Of a stretch of 64,000 nucleotides of DNA, positions 16,429 through 24,911 are shown in pieces. Origin of the DNA: Tepidamorphaceae bacterium (lineage in GTDB: Bacteria > Pseudomonadota > Alphaproteobacteria > Rhizobiales > Tepidamorphaceae). Location of the stretch: NCBI GenBank assembly GCA_028279445.1, contig JANQNT010000023.1, forward strand, positions 186,001 to 250,000. The letters run 5' to 3'. The notes beneath the pieces were generated by a model. It was not told the DNA's origin. It searched no databases and worked only from the letters and a program-made list of their open reading frames with translations. Positions within the stretch are counted from its first letter, which is position 1; the number at the start of each line of letters is the position of its first letter. The position numbers were made by a program, and so were the translations under genes.

Positions 16429-19344
16429 TCACGCCTTTTCGATCCGACACAGGGTCGCTTTGGTTTCCTGCATCTGCGTCACCGAGTCATACCCGTACGT
16501 CTGAGCCGTATTGGTGGACTCGCCGAGCACATAGGGATCGGCGCCTTCGGGATACTTGCTGCGACGGTCCTCGCCCTGGTACCAGCCGCCATAGTGGAAC
16601 GGCATGAAGGCGACGCCCTTGCCGACCCGCTCGGTGACCATGGCCATGACCTTGACCTTGGCACCTTCCGGACCGTGCACCCAGACCATGTCGCCGTCCT
16701 TGATCCCCAACGAGTTGGAATCGAAGGGATTGATCTCGACGAACATGTCCTGCTGCAGTTCGGCCAGCCACGGGTTGGACCGGGTCTCGTCACCGCCACC
16801 CTCGTACTCGACCAGGCGGCCGGAGGTGAGGATGATCGGATAGTCCTTCGAGAAGTCGTTCTTCTGAATGGACTCGTAGAGAACCGGCAGGCGGTGCATC
16901 CGCTTGTCGGGATAGGTCGGATAGTCGCCGACCAGATCGCGACGCGAGGTGTAGAGCGGCTCGCGGTGCAGCGGCACCGGATCCGGGAAGTTCCACACCA
17001 CGGTGCGGGCCTTGGCGTTGCCGTAGGGCGCGCAGCCATGCTTGATGGCGACGCGCTGGATGCCGCCGGAGAGGTCGACCTTCCAGTTCACCTTGGCCAT
17101 CTTCTCCGGATCGGAGCTGCCGGCGACGCGCTCGATGGCCGCCCGCTCGTCATCGGTGAGATCGCCATCCCAGCCGAACTGCTGGAGCTGGCCGAAGGTG
17201 AACTCCGGATAGCCGTCCTTGATCTCCGAACCGACCGGATAGACGCCCTCGGCGAGCAGGTTGTCGCCGTCGCGCTCGACGCCGAAGCGGGCACGGAAGC
17301 CCATGCCGCCCTCGGCCACCGGCTTGGAGAGGTCATACAGATTCGGCGAACCGGTGTGACCCATTTCCGGGTTGCCCCAGCACGGCCACGGCAGACCGTA
17401 GTACTCGCCGTCGGCGGGACCGCCGTTGGCGCGCAGCGAGGTCTTGTCGAAGGTATGCTGGTTGGCCATGTGCATCTTCAGGCGTTCCGGCGACTGGCCG
17501 GTGTAGCCGATCGTCCACATGCCGCGGTTGATCTCCCGCAGGACATCTTCCAGCACCGGCTCGTCGTTCTCCACCGCGATGTTCTTGAACATCTCGTCGG
17601 CGAAGCCGAACTTGGCGGCAAACTTGTAGATGATCGTCTGGTCGGGCAGCGACTCAAACAGCGGCTCGACCACCTTCTCGCGCCACTGCAGCGAGCGGTT
17701 CGACGCGGTGGCGGACCCGTAGGTTTCGAACTGCGTCGAGGCCGGCAGCAGATAGACGCCGTCGGTGCGGTCGTGCAGCACCGCGGAGACCGTCGGGAAC
17801 GGATCGATGACGACGAGGAGATCGAGCTTCTCCATCGCCTTCTTCATGTCCGGCATACGGGTCTGCGAATTGGGCGCGTGGCCGTTCAGGACCATGGCGC
17901 GGACACTGTCCTTCTGGTCGAGATTGTCGCCCGATTCCAGAACGCCGTCGAACCAGCGGCTGACCGGCATGCCGGCCACGTGCATCATCGACTTGTCCTT
18001 GCCGTCCTTGTCCTTGGTCATGACAAAGCGGTCCTGGAGGTACTTGAAGTCGACCTCCCAGACCCGCGACCAGTGCTTCCATGCACCCGCCGACAGGCCG
18101 TAGTAGCCCGGCAGCGTGTGGCACAGCACGCCAAGGTCGGTGGCACCCTGCACGTTGTCGTGGCCGCGGAAGATGTTGGTTCCGCCACCGCTGGTGCCGA
18201 TGACGCCGAGCGAGAGGCCCAGCGCGCAGTAGGCACGGGTGTTGTTGTTGCCGTTGGTGTGCTGGGTGCCGCCCATGCACCAGATGATGGTGAAGGGGCG
18301 GTTGTTGGCGAGCGTGCGCGCCACCCGACGCAACTGCGAGCCCGGCACGCCGGTGACGCGCTCGGTCTCCTCGGGCGTCCACTTGGCCACCTCGGCCTTG
18401 ATCTGGTCCATGCCCCAGACACGGGTGCGGATGAACTCCTTGTCCTCCCACCCGTTCTCGTAGATGTGCCAGAGAATGCCCCAGATCAGGGCGACGTCCG
18501 AACCGGGACGGAAGCGGACGTACTCGGTGGCGTGCGCGGCAGTACGCGTGAAGCGGGGATCGCAAACGATCAGATGCGCGTTGTTCTGCTCCTTGGCCTT
18601 CATCAGGTGAAGCAACGACACCGGATGCGCCTCGGCGGGGTTGCCGCCAATGAGGAACATCGCACGGGTGTTGTGGATGTCGTTGTAGGAGTTGGTCATC
18701 GCGCCGTAGCCCCAGGTGTTGGCAACGCCGGCGACCGTGGTCGAGTGGCAGATGCGCGCCTGGTGATCGACGTTGTTCGTGCCCCAGAAGGCGGCGAACT
18801 TGCGATACAGGTAGGCCTGTTCGTTGTTGTGCTTGGCCGATCCCAGCCAGTACACCGAATCGGGGCCGGATTCCTCACGAATCTGCAACATCTTGTCGCC
18901 GATCTCGTTGATGGCATCGTCCCAACTGATGCGGGTCCACTTTCCGTCGACCATCTTGGTGGGGTACTTCAGCCGGCGGTCGCCGTGGGCGTGCTCGCGC
19001 ACCGATGCGCCCTTGGCGCAGTGCGCGCCGAGATTGAACGGGCTGTCGTAGCCAGGCTCCTGGCCGACCCAGACACCGCCCTGCACCTCGGCAAGAACCG
19101 TGCAGCCCACCGAACAGTGGGTGCACACCGTCTTCCTGATCTCCACCGCGCCCGATGCGGGACCGGCGGCTTCGGCCTTGCGGACCATCGATCCGCTGAT
19201 CGCAGATGCGGCGGCCAACCCTCCGACGGCCATGCCGGAACGGCGCAGAAATGCGCGCCGGTCGATCGTGGCACCGCCCACGTCGGAGAGGATATGGGCA
19301 AGACGGGCACTCTTCGCCGCGCCTTCCGTTTTCTTCCTCAGCAT
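16429..19344 (-). CDS. fdhA: formate dehydrogenase alpha subunit, Mo-bis-MGD, cysteine form
   Basis: This 971-residue catalytic subunit oxidises formate to CO2. It has a Tat signal (RRAFLRR at residues 29-35), one 4Fe-4S site (C74, C77, C81, C109) and the Mo ligand C199 in ARICHSTTVAG followed by catalytic H200. The ligand is cysteine where E. coli FdnG and FdhF use selenocysteine, so no Sec machinery is needed. The C-terminal third is the molybdopterin-dinucleotide domain. It is transcribed after torD and the small Tat gene. Tat export with heme b gamma indicates a periplasm-facing quinone-reducing enzyme. Confidence 0.96.
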   Translation of the reverse strand: MLRKKTEGAAKSARLAHILSDVGGATIDRRAFLRRSGMAVGGLAAASAISGSMVRKAEAAGPASGAVEIRKTVCTHCSVGCTVLAEVQGGVWVGQEPGYDSPFNLGAHCAKGASVREHAHGDRRLKYPTKMVDGKWTRISWDDAINEIGDKMLQIREESGPDSVYWLGSAKHNNEQAYLYRKFAAFWGTNNVDHQARICHSTTVAGVANTWGYGAMTNSYNDIHNTRAMFLIGGNPAEAHPVSLLHLMKAKEQNNAHLIVCDPRFTRTAAHATEYVRFRPGSDVALIWGILWHIYENGWEDKEFIRTRVWGMDQIKAEVAKWTPEETERVTGVPGSQLRRVARTLANNRPFTIIWCMGGTQHTNGNNNTRAYCALGLSLGVIGTSGGGTNIFRGHDNVQGATDLGVLCHTLPGYYGLSAGAWKHWSRVWEVDFKYLQDRFVMTKDKDGKDKSMMHVAGMPVSRWFDGVLESGDNLDQKDSVRAMVLNGHAPNSQTRMPDMKKAMEKLDLLVVIDPFPTVSAVLHDRTDGVYLLPASTQFETYGSATASNRSLQWREKVVEPLFESLPDQTIIYKFAAKFGFADEMFKNIAVENDEPVLEDVLREINRGMWTIGYTGQSPERLKMHMANQHTFDKTSLRANGGPADGEYYGLPWPCWGNPEMGHTGSPNLYDLSKPVAEGGMGFRARFGVERDGDNLLAEGVYPVGSEIKDGYPEFTFGQLQQFGWDGDLTDDERAAIERVAGSSDPEKMAKVNWKVDLSGGIQRVAIKHGCAPYGNAKARTVVWNFPDPVPLHREPLYTSRRDLVGDYPTYPDKRMHRLPVLYESIQKNDFSKDYPIILTSGRLVEYEGGGDETRSNPWLAELQQDMFVEINPFDSNSLGIKDGDMVWVHGPEGAKVKVMAMVTERVGKGVAFMPFHYGGWYQGEDRRSKYPEGADPYVLGESTNTAQTYGYDSVTQMQETKATLCRIEKA

Positions 19345-19399
19345 TGAGATTCTCCCTAAACCGGTTCGTCAGAGATCGCTGGCCCGAGCGGCCAGCCGA

Positions 19400-19597
19400 T
19401 CAGAACCGTGCGCTGCGATAAAACGTCTTGACCTGCTCGGTCTCGCGATAGCCGGACTCGCTCTTCTTGTCCGACGTGACGGCTTCCGCCGTCTGCGAAC
19501 CCGCCATCAGCGCAGCGCCGCCAGCGACCGACCCGAGACCGGCAAGCTTCAGGAAACTGCGGCGGTCCTTGCGGGCACCTTCATCCTTGGCTGCCAT
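19400..19597 (-). CDS. small Tat-signal protein preceding FDH alpha (FdhX type)
   Basis: Sixty-five residues from ATG 19597: MAAKDEGARKDRRSFLKLAG carries a twin-arginine motif (DRRSFLK), then a hydrophobic stretch ending AEAV, then a short tail with YRETEQVKTFYRSARF. Little remains after cleavage. Such peptides precede FDH alpha in Hyphomicrobiales. It lies 55 bp before alpha and 160 bp after the torD-like gene. It may be a structural micro-subunit or an export helper. GAAGGAGAGAAGAGC gives a strong ribosome site. Confidence 0.85.
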   Translation of the reverse strand: MAAKDEGARKDRRSFLKLAGLGSVAGGAALMAGSQTAEAVTSDKKSESGYRETEQVKTFYRSARF

Positions 19598-19757
19598 GCT
19601 CTTCTCTCCTTCATCTCGGCGTCCACCAGCGTTCAAGGCGCGGGCCAACTCCCGTTTTTCAAACCCCGCGGCAGGACCAGGATCGGTTCCCGCCGCCTGC
19701 GGATACCGCGCCACCTTGAGGTCACGGCATCCCTGCCGCCGGTGAAAGGACCGGCGG

Positions 19758-20393
19758 TTACGCAATTGCGAAGGCTGCCTCCTCCACGTCCACAAATGCC
19801 GCACCGAGTTGCCCGATGGCGGCGTAGAAAACCGATGACTTGGCGGCCTGAAGATCGCGGAAGAAATGCCCGCTCCATGCCGCCACATGCGCCTGGAAGA
19901 AGGCCTTCTGTTCCGCAATCGAGGCCGGCGCGCCGAATCGCCCGGTGATCAGCGCGCACATCACCTCGCACAGGGCGCCGATGTGATCTTCCGGCTCCTT
20001 GACATCCTCGGCACGCTCGATGCCCAGCGCGCCCAAATCGTTGCGCAACTTGGCGAGCGGCTTTTCGTGCAGGAAACCGGTGAGATAATAGGAGCCGTAG
20101 GGCACCAGCTCGCCGCGCCCCAAACCGATGAAAAGATCGTGGTACTCGCGGTCGACCTCGTCGGCGGTGATGCGCTTGCTGACCGATGCAAGCTCCGACA
20201 GCGCAACCCCGACCGGCGTGTCATCGCCCTCGATCAGGCTCAGGTTGGCCAGGTCCTTGGTCGAGGGTGGCCGCGCGAGAAAACGCCCGATCAGGCGATA
20301 GAGATGCGCACGCGCCTGCTCTTCTTCGTCGACAGGCGGAGCACCCGTGCCGGATGCCGCGCTGGTCTGCGCGCTTGTCTGGACGTCGATCAC
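19758..20393 (-). CDS. TorD-family chaperone for the FDH molybdoenzyme
   Basis: The all-helical cytosolic protein (211 aa) binds apo-molybdoenzyme and its Tat signal until the cofactor is loaded. Family features are ARAHLYRLIGRFLARPPS near the start and EYHDLFIGLGRGELVPYGSYYLTGFLHEKP in the middle. I place the start at GTG 20393 (VIDVQTS) because GGAAGGAAA lies at ideal spacing; a GTG 33 bases upstream also opens the frame. It is first gene of the FDH structural unit and divergent from moaA. Confidence 0.88.
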   Translation of the reverse strand: MIDVQTSAQTSAASGTGAPPVDEEEQARAHLYRLIGRFLARPPSTKDLANLSLIEGDDTPVGVALSELASVSKRITADEVDREYHDLFIGLGRGELVPYGSYYLTGFLHEKPLAKLRNDLGALGIERAEDVKEPEDHIGALCEVMCALITGRFGAPASIAEQKAFFQAHVAAWSGHFFRDLQAAKSSVFYAAIGQLGAAFVDVEEAAFAIA

Positions 20394-20426
20394 GATTGGC
20401 GTTTCCTTCCGGCCACGATAGTGCAC

Positions 20427-20813
20427 GCGGCCAAATCGACGTGCAAGCTGAGCCCATCACAACTTGATATTATAATTGCGTGAATTGGATCATAATCAGA
20501 ATAAAATTGCTCTAAATGCCATCCAGACGATAATTGTTCTAATTATTTTCTCCCCAAGAGAAGTTGACTCGAATAATCAGGAATTAAGAAACAAAACAGG
20601 ACTCAATGACGCAACTTTGTTGCTATACTGGCCAATCCCGATGTTCAGACTGGACTCCGGACCTCCAGCAAGCCGGCGACAGGCAGGCAGCCGGGGCGCT
20701 CGACCGACAAGGGAGGCCGACGGGCTTAACTGCCGCGGCATATTGTCGATCGATGTTGCCGGGGCATATTGAGAACTGCTCTAAGGTTGCTAGATTTGTC
20801 GGTGGTGACAGAT
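20427..20813. promoter_or_regulatory. AT-rich divergent control region between FDH operon and moaA
   Basis: About 160 bp (20460-20625) are strikingly AT-rich compared with the genome. They contain three related boxes: TATAATTGCGTGAATT at about 20470, AAAATTGCTCTAAATG at about 20503, and ATAATTGTTCTAATTAT at 20530-20546. The rest (20640-20813) shows no gene. This gap must hold the promoters for both the torD-FDH unit and moaA. Confidence 0.55.
20530..20546. promoter_or_regulatory. palindromic operator candidate (ATAATT-N5-AATTAT)
   Basis: ATAATTGTTCTAATTAT is an inverted repeat with 6-bp arms and a 5-nt centre. Its first 14 bases are the exact reverse complement of 5901-5914 in the other FDH promoter gap. 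Size and symmetry suit a dimeric regulator, for example a LysR type, though the protein is unidentified. Confidence 0.55.
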
Positions 20814-20850
20814 GATATCTGTCTTGCCGGTATGCTGTCGGGTGCAATCC

Positions 20851-20942
20851 GTCGGGTCGATTCGATCTGATCGTCAGGTCAGATCAAAGAGCCCGACACG
20901 GAGCAGCCGGAAAACCGGCGACGCAAGCCGCGCCAGAACGGC
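20851..20942 (+). promoter_or_regulatory. structured moaA leader RNA candidate
   Basis: Just upstream of moaA several stems nest: GTCGGG (20851-20856) with CCCGAC (20892-20897) enclosing a hairpin at 20864-20885 (GATCTGATC/GGTCAGATC), then GCCGG-AAAA-CCGGC at 20906-20919, then GCCG/CGGC at 20927-20942. This is dense for a bacterial leader and recalls regulated moaA leaders. It does not match the Moco or c-di-GMP riboswitch consensus as I remember them. Confidence 0.4.
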
Positions 20943-20981
20943 ACCAGGTGAACGGCATCAGGGGACAACAGGGTCGGCGAT

Positions 20982-22028
20982 ATGGAATTCAGGCAGGACA
21001 TCGTCCGGCGCGACGAGACGGGAACCAACCCGGCGCAGCTCATCGACCCGTTCCAGCGCGCGATCACCTACCTGCGCGTTTCGGTCACCGATCGTTGCGA
21101 CTTCCGTTGCGTCTACTGCATGTCGGAGAACATGACCTTCCTGCCCAAGCGCGATCTGCTGACGCTGGAAGAGCTCGACCGGATGTGTTCGGCCTTTGTC
21201 GAGAAGGGCGTGCGCAAGCTGAGGATCACCGGCGGCGAGCCGCTCGTGCGGCGCAACATCATGTGGCTGTTCGAATCGCTGTCGCGGCATCTCGACAGCG
21301 GCACGCTGGAGGAACTGACGGTCACCACCAACGGTTCGCAGCTCTCGCGCTTCGCCAGCCAGCTCGCCGCCTGCGGCGTCAAGCGCATCAACGTGTCGCT
21401 CGATACGCTCAACCGCGACAAGTTCAAGGCGATCACCCGCTGGGGTGACTTCAACAAGGTCATGCACGGCATCGACGAGGCGCTCGCCGCCGGCCTGCAG
21501 GTGAAGATCAACGCGGTCGCCCTGAAAGGCGTCAACGAGGACGAACTCGACGACATGATCCTGTTCGCGCATGGCCGCGGCATGGACCTGACGCTGATCG
21601 AGACGATGCCGCTCGGCGACATCGATGGCGACCGCACCGACCAGTATCTGCCGCTGAGCATGGTGCGCGCCGACCTGTCGCAGCGCTGGACGCTCAACGA
21701 CATCCCTTACAAGACCGGCGGTCCGGCGCGTTATGTCGAGATTCTGGAGACCGGCGGGCGGCTCGGCTTCATCACGCCGATGACGCACAATTTCTGCGAA
21801 AGCTGCAACCGGGTGCGGCTGACCTGCACCGGCACACTTTATATGTGCCTTGGCCAGGACGATGCGGCCGACCTGCGCGCGCCCTTGCGCGCATCCGAAA
21901 GCAACGACCTGCTCCATGCAGCGATCACGGAAGCCATCTCGCGCAAGCCCAAGGGGCACGACTTCGTCATCGACCGGCGCACCAATCGCCCCAGCGTCAC
22001 CCGGCACATGAGCGTCACGGGTGGGTGA
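20982..22028 (+). CDS. moaA: GTP 3',8-cyclase (first step of molybdopterin synthesis)
   Basis: This radical-SAM enzyme of 348 residues carries C39-x3-C43-x2-C46 (CDFRCVYC) for the SAM cluster, GGEP, and the C-terminal cluster site [11 protein letters not shown]...C that binds GTP. The last residues are Gly-Gly (SVTGG), essential in MoaA. It converts GTP to 3',8-cyclo-GTP in the cytosol, starting the cofactor needed by the FDH alongside. It is divergent from the torD-FDH operon across a shared control region; no moaC is in the window. Repeat tract B begins right at its stop. Confidence 0.95.
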   Translation: MEFRQDIVRRDETGTNPAQLIDPFQRAITYLRVSVTDRCDFRCVYCMSENMTFLPKRDLLTLEELDRMCSAFVEKGVRKLRITGGEPLVRRNIMWLFESLSRHLDSGTLEELTVTTNGSQLSRFASQLAACGVKRINVSLDTLNRDKFKAITRWGDFNKVMHGIDEALAAGLQVKINAVALKGVNEDELDDMILFAHGRGMDLTLIETMPLGDIDGDRTDQYLPLSMVRADLSQRWTLNDIPYKTGGPARYVEILETGGRLGFITPMTHNFCESCNRVRLTCTGTLYMCLGQDDAADLRAPLRASESNDLLHAAITEAISRKPKGHDFVIDRRTNRPSVTRHMSVTGG

Positions 22029-22440
22029 GCCCCGTCTCGACGATTGGTCCGATGGATCAATCGTAGGGGCGAACGCGCGAGGCCCTAGCCAAGCGCCGGG
22101 TGAAACGCGGTCCGCGTAGCGGACGAAACGATCCAGTGAATCGTTTCGAGCGTTGAACGCCCGAGGCCCAAGCCAAGGGCCGGATCAGCCCCGTCTCGAT
22201 GATCAGTCCGGTGGGCCATTCTTGCCGGCCGCTCGGCTTGTCCGAAAACCGGTTTCCACTTTTCCTGCCGGCCCTACGATTGGTTCGCTGGACCAATCGT
22301 CGAGACGGGCCTCACCCTCGCGGCATCATCCTGCACCGACTTCGCAGCCGGCACCCAGGCGTGCGACCGCGCGCCCGGCCGATCAGGCCGCCCTCCCGCA
22401 GGCGGTGAGTGAAGCGAACTCGCCGTGAGCGAAATAGAAT
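22029..22440. repeat. intergenic repeat tract B (mosaic, partly inverted copy of A)
   Basis: The tract starts at the moaA stop. It holds three palindromes of identical layout (22040-22064, 22124-22148, 22276-22300), a GTCCGC-gta-GCGGAC hairpin (22110-22124), and a roughly 110-bp inverted near copy of tract A (22225-22335). It ends in GAACTCGCCGTGAGCGAAAT (22422-22434 region), the inverted form of tract A's left end. There is no coding content; the next gene stops at 22518. Confidence 0.78.
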
Positions 22441-22517
22441 CCCCGGCTTTCGCCGAGGTGATGACCTGTGTGAATGGCAGACGTCGCGCGCAAATGCGCA
22501 TGCCTTGGTCAGTAACG

Positions 22518-23435
22518 CTAAAACGCCGGCGCCTCCGCCTGGATCTCGGCGACCACCCAGTCGCGGAAGATACAGATCTTGTCCTTCTCCAGCGCGCCTT
22601 CGGGATAGACCAGCCAGAAGGCGGCGCCGGTGACCGGCAACACCAGATCGAACGGCATGACCAGCCGGCCCATGCGCAGGTCGCGGGTGACGAAGCTGCG
22701 GCGGCCAAGCACCATGCCGGCGCCCTCCATCGCCGCGTCGAGCGCATGGTCGGCATAGTTGAAGCGCAGGCCCCCTTGCGTATCCACGTCCCCGACGCCG
22801 GCGGCGCGCACCCATTCCGGCCAGCCGGGCGCACCCTTGTGGAACTGCATGGAATCGTCGTGCAGCAGCGGCACGCGCGCCAGATCCCTCGGCGAGGCGA
22901 TGGCATGCTCGCTCAGGAAGCCGGGCGCGCAGAGCGGCGTGACCGCCTCCTCGATCAGCCGTTCGGCGATCAGGTTCGGATAGCCGCCGCCGCCGAAACG
23001 CACCGCGATGTCGACCCCGTCGGCGGCCAGATCGCCAAGCGTCAGGCTGGCGGCGATGCGGATATCGAGGCTCGGATTGTCCTCGACGAAGCGGTAGAGC
23101 CTCGGCGCCAGCCATTTCGCCGCAAACGATGGGCCGGAGCCGACGACGAGGCGGTTCGGCGGGGCGACCGGACCGACCTGCGCCATGGCCTGAGCCAGCC
23201 GGTCGAAACCATCGCGCAGGCCGGGCAGGCAGCGCGCGCCGGCGTCGGTCAGCCGGATGGCCCGGTTGAGCCGCTCGAACAACAGCACCCCGAGACGCTC
23301 CTCGAGCTGGCGCACCTGATGCGACAGCGCCGAGGGGGTGACATTGAGCTCCTCGGCCGCCTTCATGAAACTCATATGACGGCCGGTCGCCTCGAAGGCC
23401 CTGAGCCAGATGAGTGGCGGTAAGTCGCGTTTCAT
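22518..23435 (-). CDS. LysR-type regulator (GcvA-like)
   Basis: The start MKRDLPPLIWLRAFEATGRH at 23435 gives 305 residues. The N-terminal winged helix-turn-helix (LNVTPSALSHQVRQLEERLG, about residues 28-48) and the following substrate-binding domain (about 90-300) are typical of the GcvA/AmpR subgroup. It is divergent from the 63-aa gene at 23650, and a perfect 16-bp palindrome lies between them. The effector is unknown. Regulation of itself and the small gene is the simplest reading. Confidence 0.88.
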   Translation of the reverse strand: MKRDLPPLIWLRAFEATGRHMSFMKAAEELNVTPSALSHQVRQLEERLGVLLFERLNRAIRLTDAGARCLPGLRDGFDRLAQAMAQVGPVAPPNRLVVGSGPSFAAKWLAPRLYRFVEDNPSLDIRIAASLTLGDLAADGVDIAVRFGGGGYPNLIAERLIEEAVTPLCAPGFLSEHAIASPRDLARVPLLHDDSMQFHKGAPGWPEWVRAAGVGDVDTQGGLRFNYADHALDAAMEGAGMVLGRRSFVTRDLRMGRLVMPFDLVLPVTGAAFWLVYPEGALEKDKICIFRDWVVAEIQAEAPAF

Positions 23436-23530
23436 GAATTTGCCGATCGTCGATCCATCGGGATTCGCTCGACTTGAGCGCAAACCATGACGAATCCTTG
23501 TGCACTAGCCATGCAATTAACGCATAGCAA

Positions 23531-23546
23531 ATATTCAATTGAATAT
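23531..23546. promoter_or_regulatory. 16-bp perfect palindrome in the LysR intergenic region
   Basis: ATATTCAATTGAATAT is fully self-complementary and sits in an AT-rich gap about 95 bp upstream of the LysR start. It contains T-N11-A, as expected for LysR boxes. It is the likely operator for autoregulation. Confidence 0.6.
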
Positions 23547-23649
23547 AATTCATGTGAGACGTGAAAACAATGCGTTTGTTGCGGCGCAGCAGAAAGCATA
23601 GGTTTGCAGCGTCGGCACGCCCCCCTACGCCGATTGCAAGGAGCCAGAG

Positions 23650-23841
23650 ATGACGAAGCAGCACATCCCCACGGATCCCGTCGAGCTCGATTACGATACC
23701 ATCCAGCGCTATGTGGCCGTCGGCCGCCGCGCCCGTGCGCTGGCGTTCAGCCAGATGGTGCGCAGCCTGTTCCGGCGCGACGACGAGAACGAGAAAACCG
23801 CCTCGAAAGACATGGCCCCCGGTACGCCTGCCCACTGCTGA
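23650..23841 (+). CDS. 63-aa protein resembling the RSP_7527 family
   Basis: The small basic protein MTKQHIPTDPVELDYDTIQR, then YVAVGRRARALAFSQMVRSLF, has an amphipathic helix and a polar tail ending HC. The pattern DP.EL...I...A.RARA is like short alphaproteobacterial proteins of the RSP_7527/DUF1127-related group. AAGGAGCCAGAG gives a clear ribosome site, and a strong terminator follows at 23895, so it is a genuine monocistronic gene. Function is unknown. Confidence 0.65.
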   Translation: MTKQHIPTDPVELDYDTIQRYVAVGRRARALAFSQMVRSLFRRDDENEKTASKDMAPGTPAHC

Positions 23842-23894
23842 TGCACGCCATCGATCGCCTTCCGGCCCTAGGCTGATCAGCCAGGGCTGGAACG

Positions 23895-23938
23895 AAAACG
23901 CCCGCCACCTCCTCCCGGCGGGCGTTTTCTTTTGTCTG
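23895..23938 (+). terminator. strong terminator after the 63-aa gene
   Basis: AAAACGCCCGCC, a 20-nt loop-side segment and GGCGGGCGTTTT form a 12-bp stem with flanking A and T runs, then CTTTTG. It is a textbook rho-independent terminator and could act in both directions. Confidence 0.88.
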
Positions 23939-24341
23939 CGCGTGGCCGGCCGGCCTACCAGGGGTCCAGACTCGATTGGGTCACGCCATTCTGTTTGCGA
24001 CAAGCCGCTCAGATGCAAGCGAAGCGGACGACGGACAGGCCCAAGCCTATTCGAGGAGGCTTCGCACCGCAGATGGACGGCTTGTCGCAAACCCGAAGGG
24101 CGCGGCGGATTTCGCCCCTGGCCCTGGCGGGCGTTCCGGCCTCAAAAGGTCCACCGGACCTTTTGCCGGGCGTGCGCCCGGACCGACCGTCACCGTTAGC
24201 GGCGACTTGAAAACCAGCAAGGTTTCCTACACCCCGCTGCCTTGTCAGGACCAAAATCCGACACGCGCAGAATGGGTAACCTGATTGAGTATGGACCCTA
24301 AGGGCCGGCTTTGGCGTATTGAAGTGCCGGGAGGCACGGAC
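23939..24341. repeat. 400-bp intergenic with inverted repeat and family hairpin
   Basis: No gene is seen. TTTGCGACAAGCCG (23994-24007) has its exact inverse at 24078-24091, giving a 14-bp stem around 70 nt. A hairpin AAAAGGTCC-acc-GGACCTTTT follows at 24144-24164. The segment around it (GGGCGTTCCGGCC) is the inverted form of the GGCCGAACGCCC module of tracts A, B and D, so this is another, more diverged member of the repeat family. Confidence 0.65.
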
Positions 24342-24911
24342 ATGAAACCCTGCCTGACCATCGCGAACGGGCGTTTGCAGCCGGTGTCGGCCGGCGATCT
24401 GGAGTCGCTCGTCACACTGCTGCATGACACGCAGGTGCGCCGGTATCTGTGTGACGACACCGTGCTGCCGCGCGAAACGGTGGCGGGCATGCTGGCAGCA
24501 AGCGATGACCTTGATCCGCAGGGCCTCGGTCTGTGGGCGATCGAGCATACGGGCGATGGCTTTGCCGGTATCGTCGGACTGCAGCCCGCCTCGCAGGACG
24601 CCGGCAGCGTGCCCGAGATGGCCGGCGGCATCGAACCGCTGATCGCGATACACCCGGACCACTGGGGACAGGAGCTGGCCAGTACGGCGCTCGGCGCACT
24701 GATTGCTTATGCGCGTGACGCGCTGAAGCTGTCACGCCTCGTGGCGGCGGTCGACCGGCCGAACACGCGCTCGCACCGGCTGATGCAGCGTTGCGGGTTC
24801 GCGACCATCGGCACGGCGCCGGGACCGGCGGGCGAGCTGGTGGCCTACCAACTGCCTCTGGACGGCGGGCCGGCCGGCACCGCGAAGACACCTGTGGCGC
24901 GATCCGCATGA
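24342..24911 (+). CDS. GNAT family N-acetyltransferase
   Basis: Starting at MKPCLTIANG (GGGAGGCACGGAC upstream), the 189-residue protein follows the GNAT/RimJ-like fold: LVTLLHDTQVRRYL, LWAIEHTGDGFAGIVGL, a motif A region IAIHPDHWGQELASTALGAL and RLVAAVDRPNTRSHRLMQRCG. It would acetylate a small molecule or protein N-terminus using acetyl-CoA; the substrate is unknown. It overlaps the downstream transporter by 4 bp (ATGA), so the two are co-translated. Confidence 0.85.
   Translation: MKPCLTIANGRLQPVSAGDLESLVTLLHDTQVRRYLCDDTVLPRETVAGMLAASDDLDPQGLGLWAIEHTGDGFAGIVGLQPASQDAGSVPEMAGGIEPLIAIHPDHWGQELASTALGALIAYARDALKLSRLVAAVDRPNTRSHRLMQRCGFATIGTAPGPAGELVAYQLPLDGGPAGTAKTPVARSA

Noticed and set aside
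16429-19344. Selenocysteine FDH with an in-frame TGA
   Set aside because: The frame is uninterrupted and the Mo-ligand position is a TGC cysteine codon (C199), so no recoding is needed.
15703-19347. 1214-codon plus-strand frame opposite FDH alpha and beta
   Set aside because: It mirrors the codon pattern of the two FDH subunits, has no family features, and the minus-strand frames carry full catalytic motifs.
20901-20945. c-di-GMP-I (GEMM) or Moco riboswitch upstream of moaA
   Set aside because: GACGCAAGCC after a small hairpin resembles part of the GEMM core, but the second half of the consensus and the closing stem are not found, and the Moco motif as I recall it does not align.
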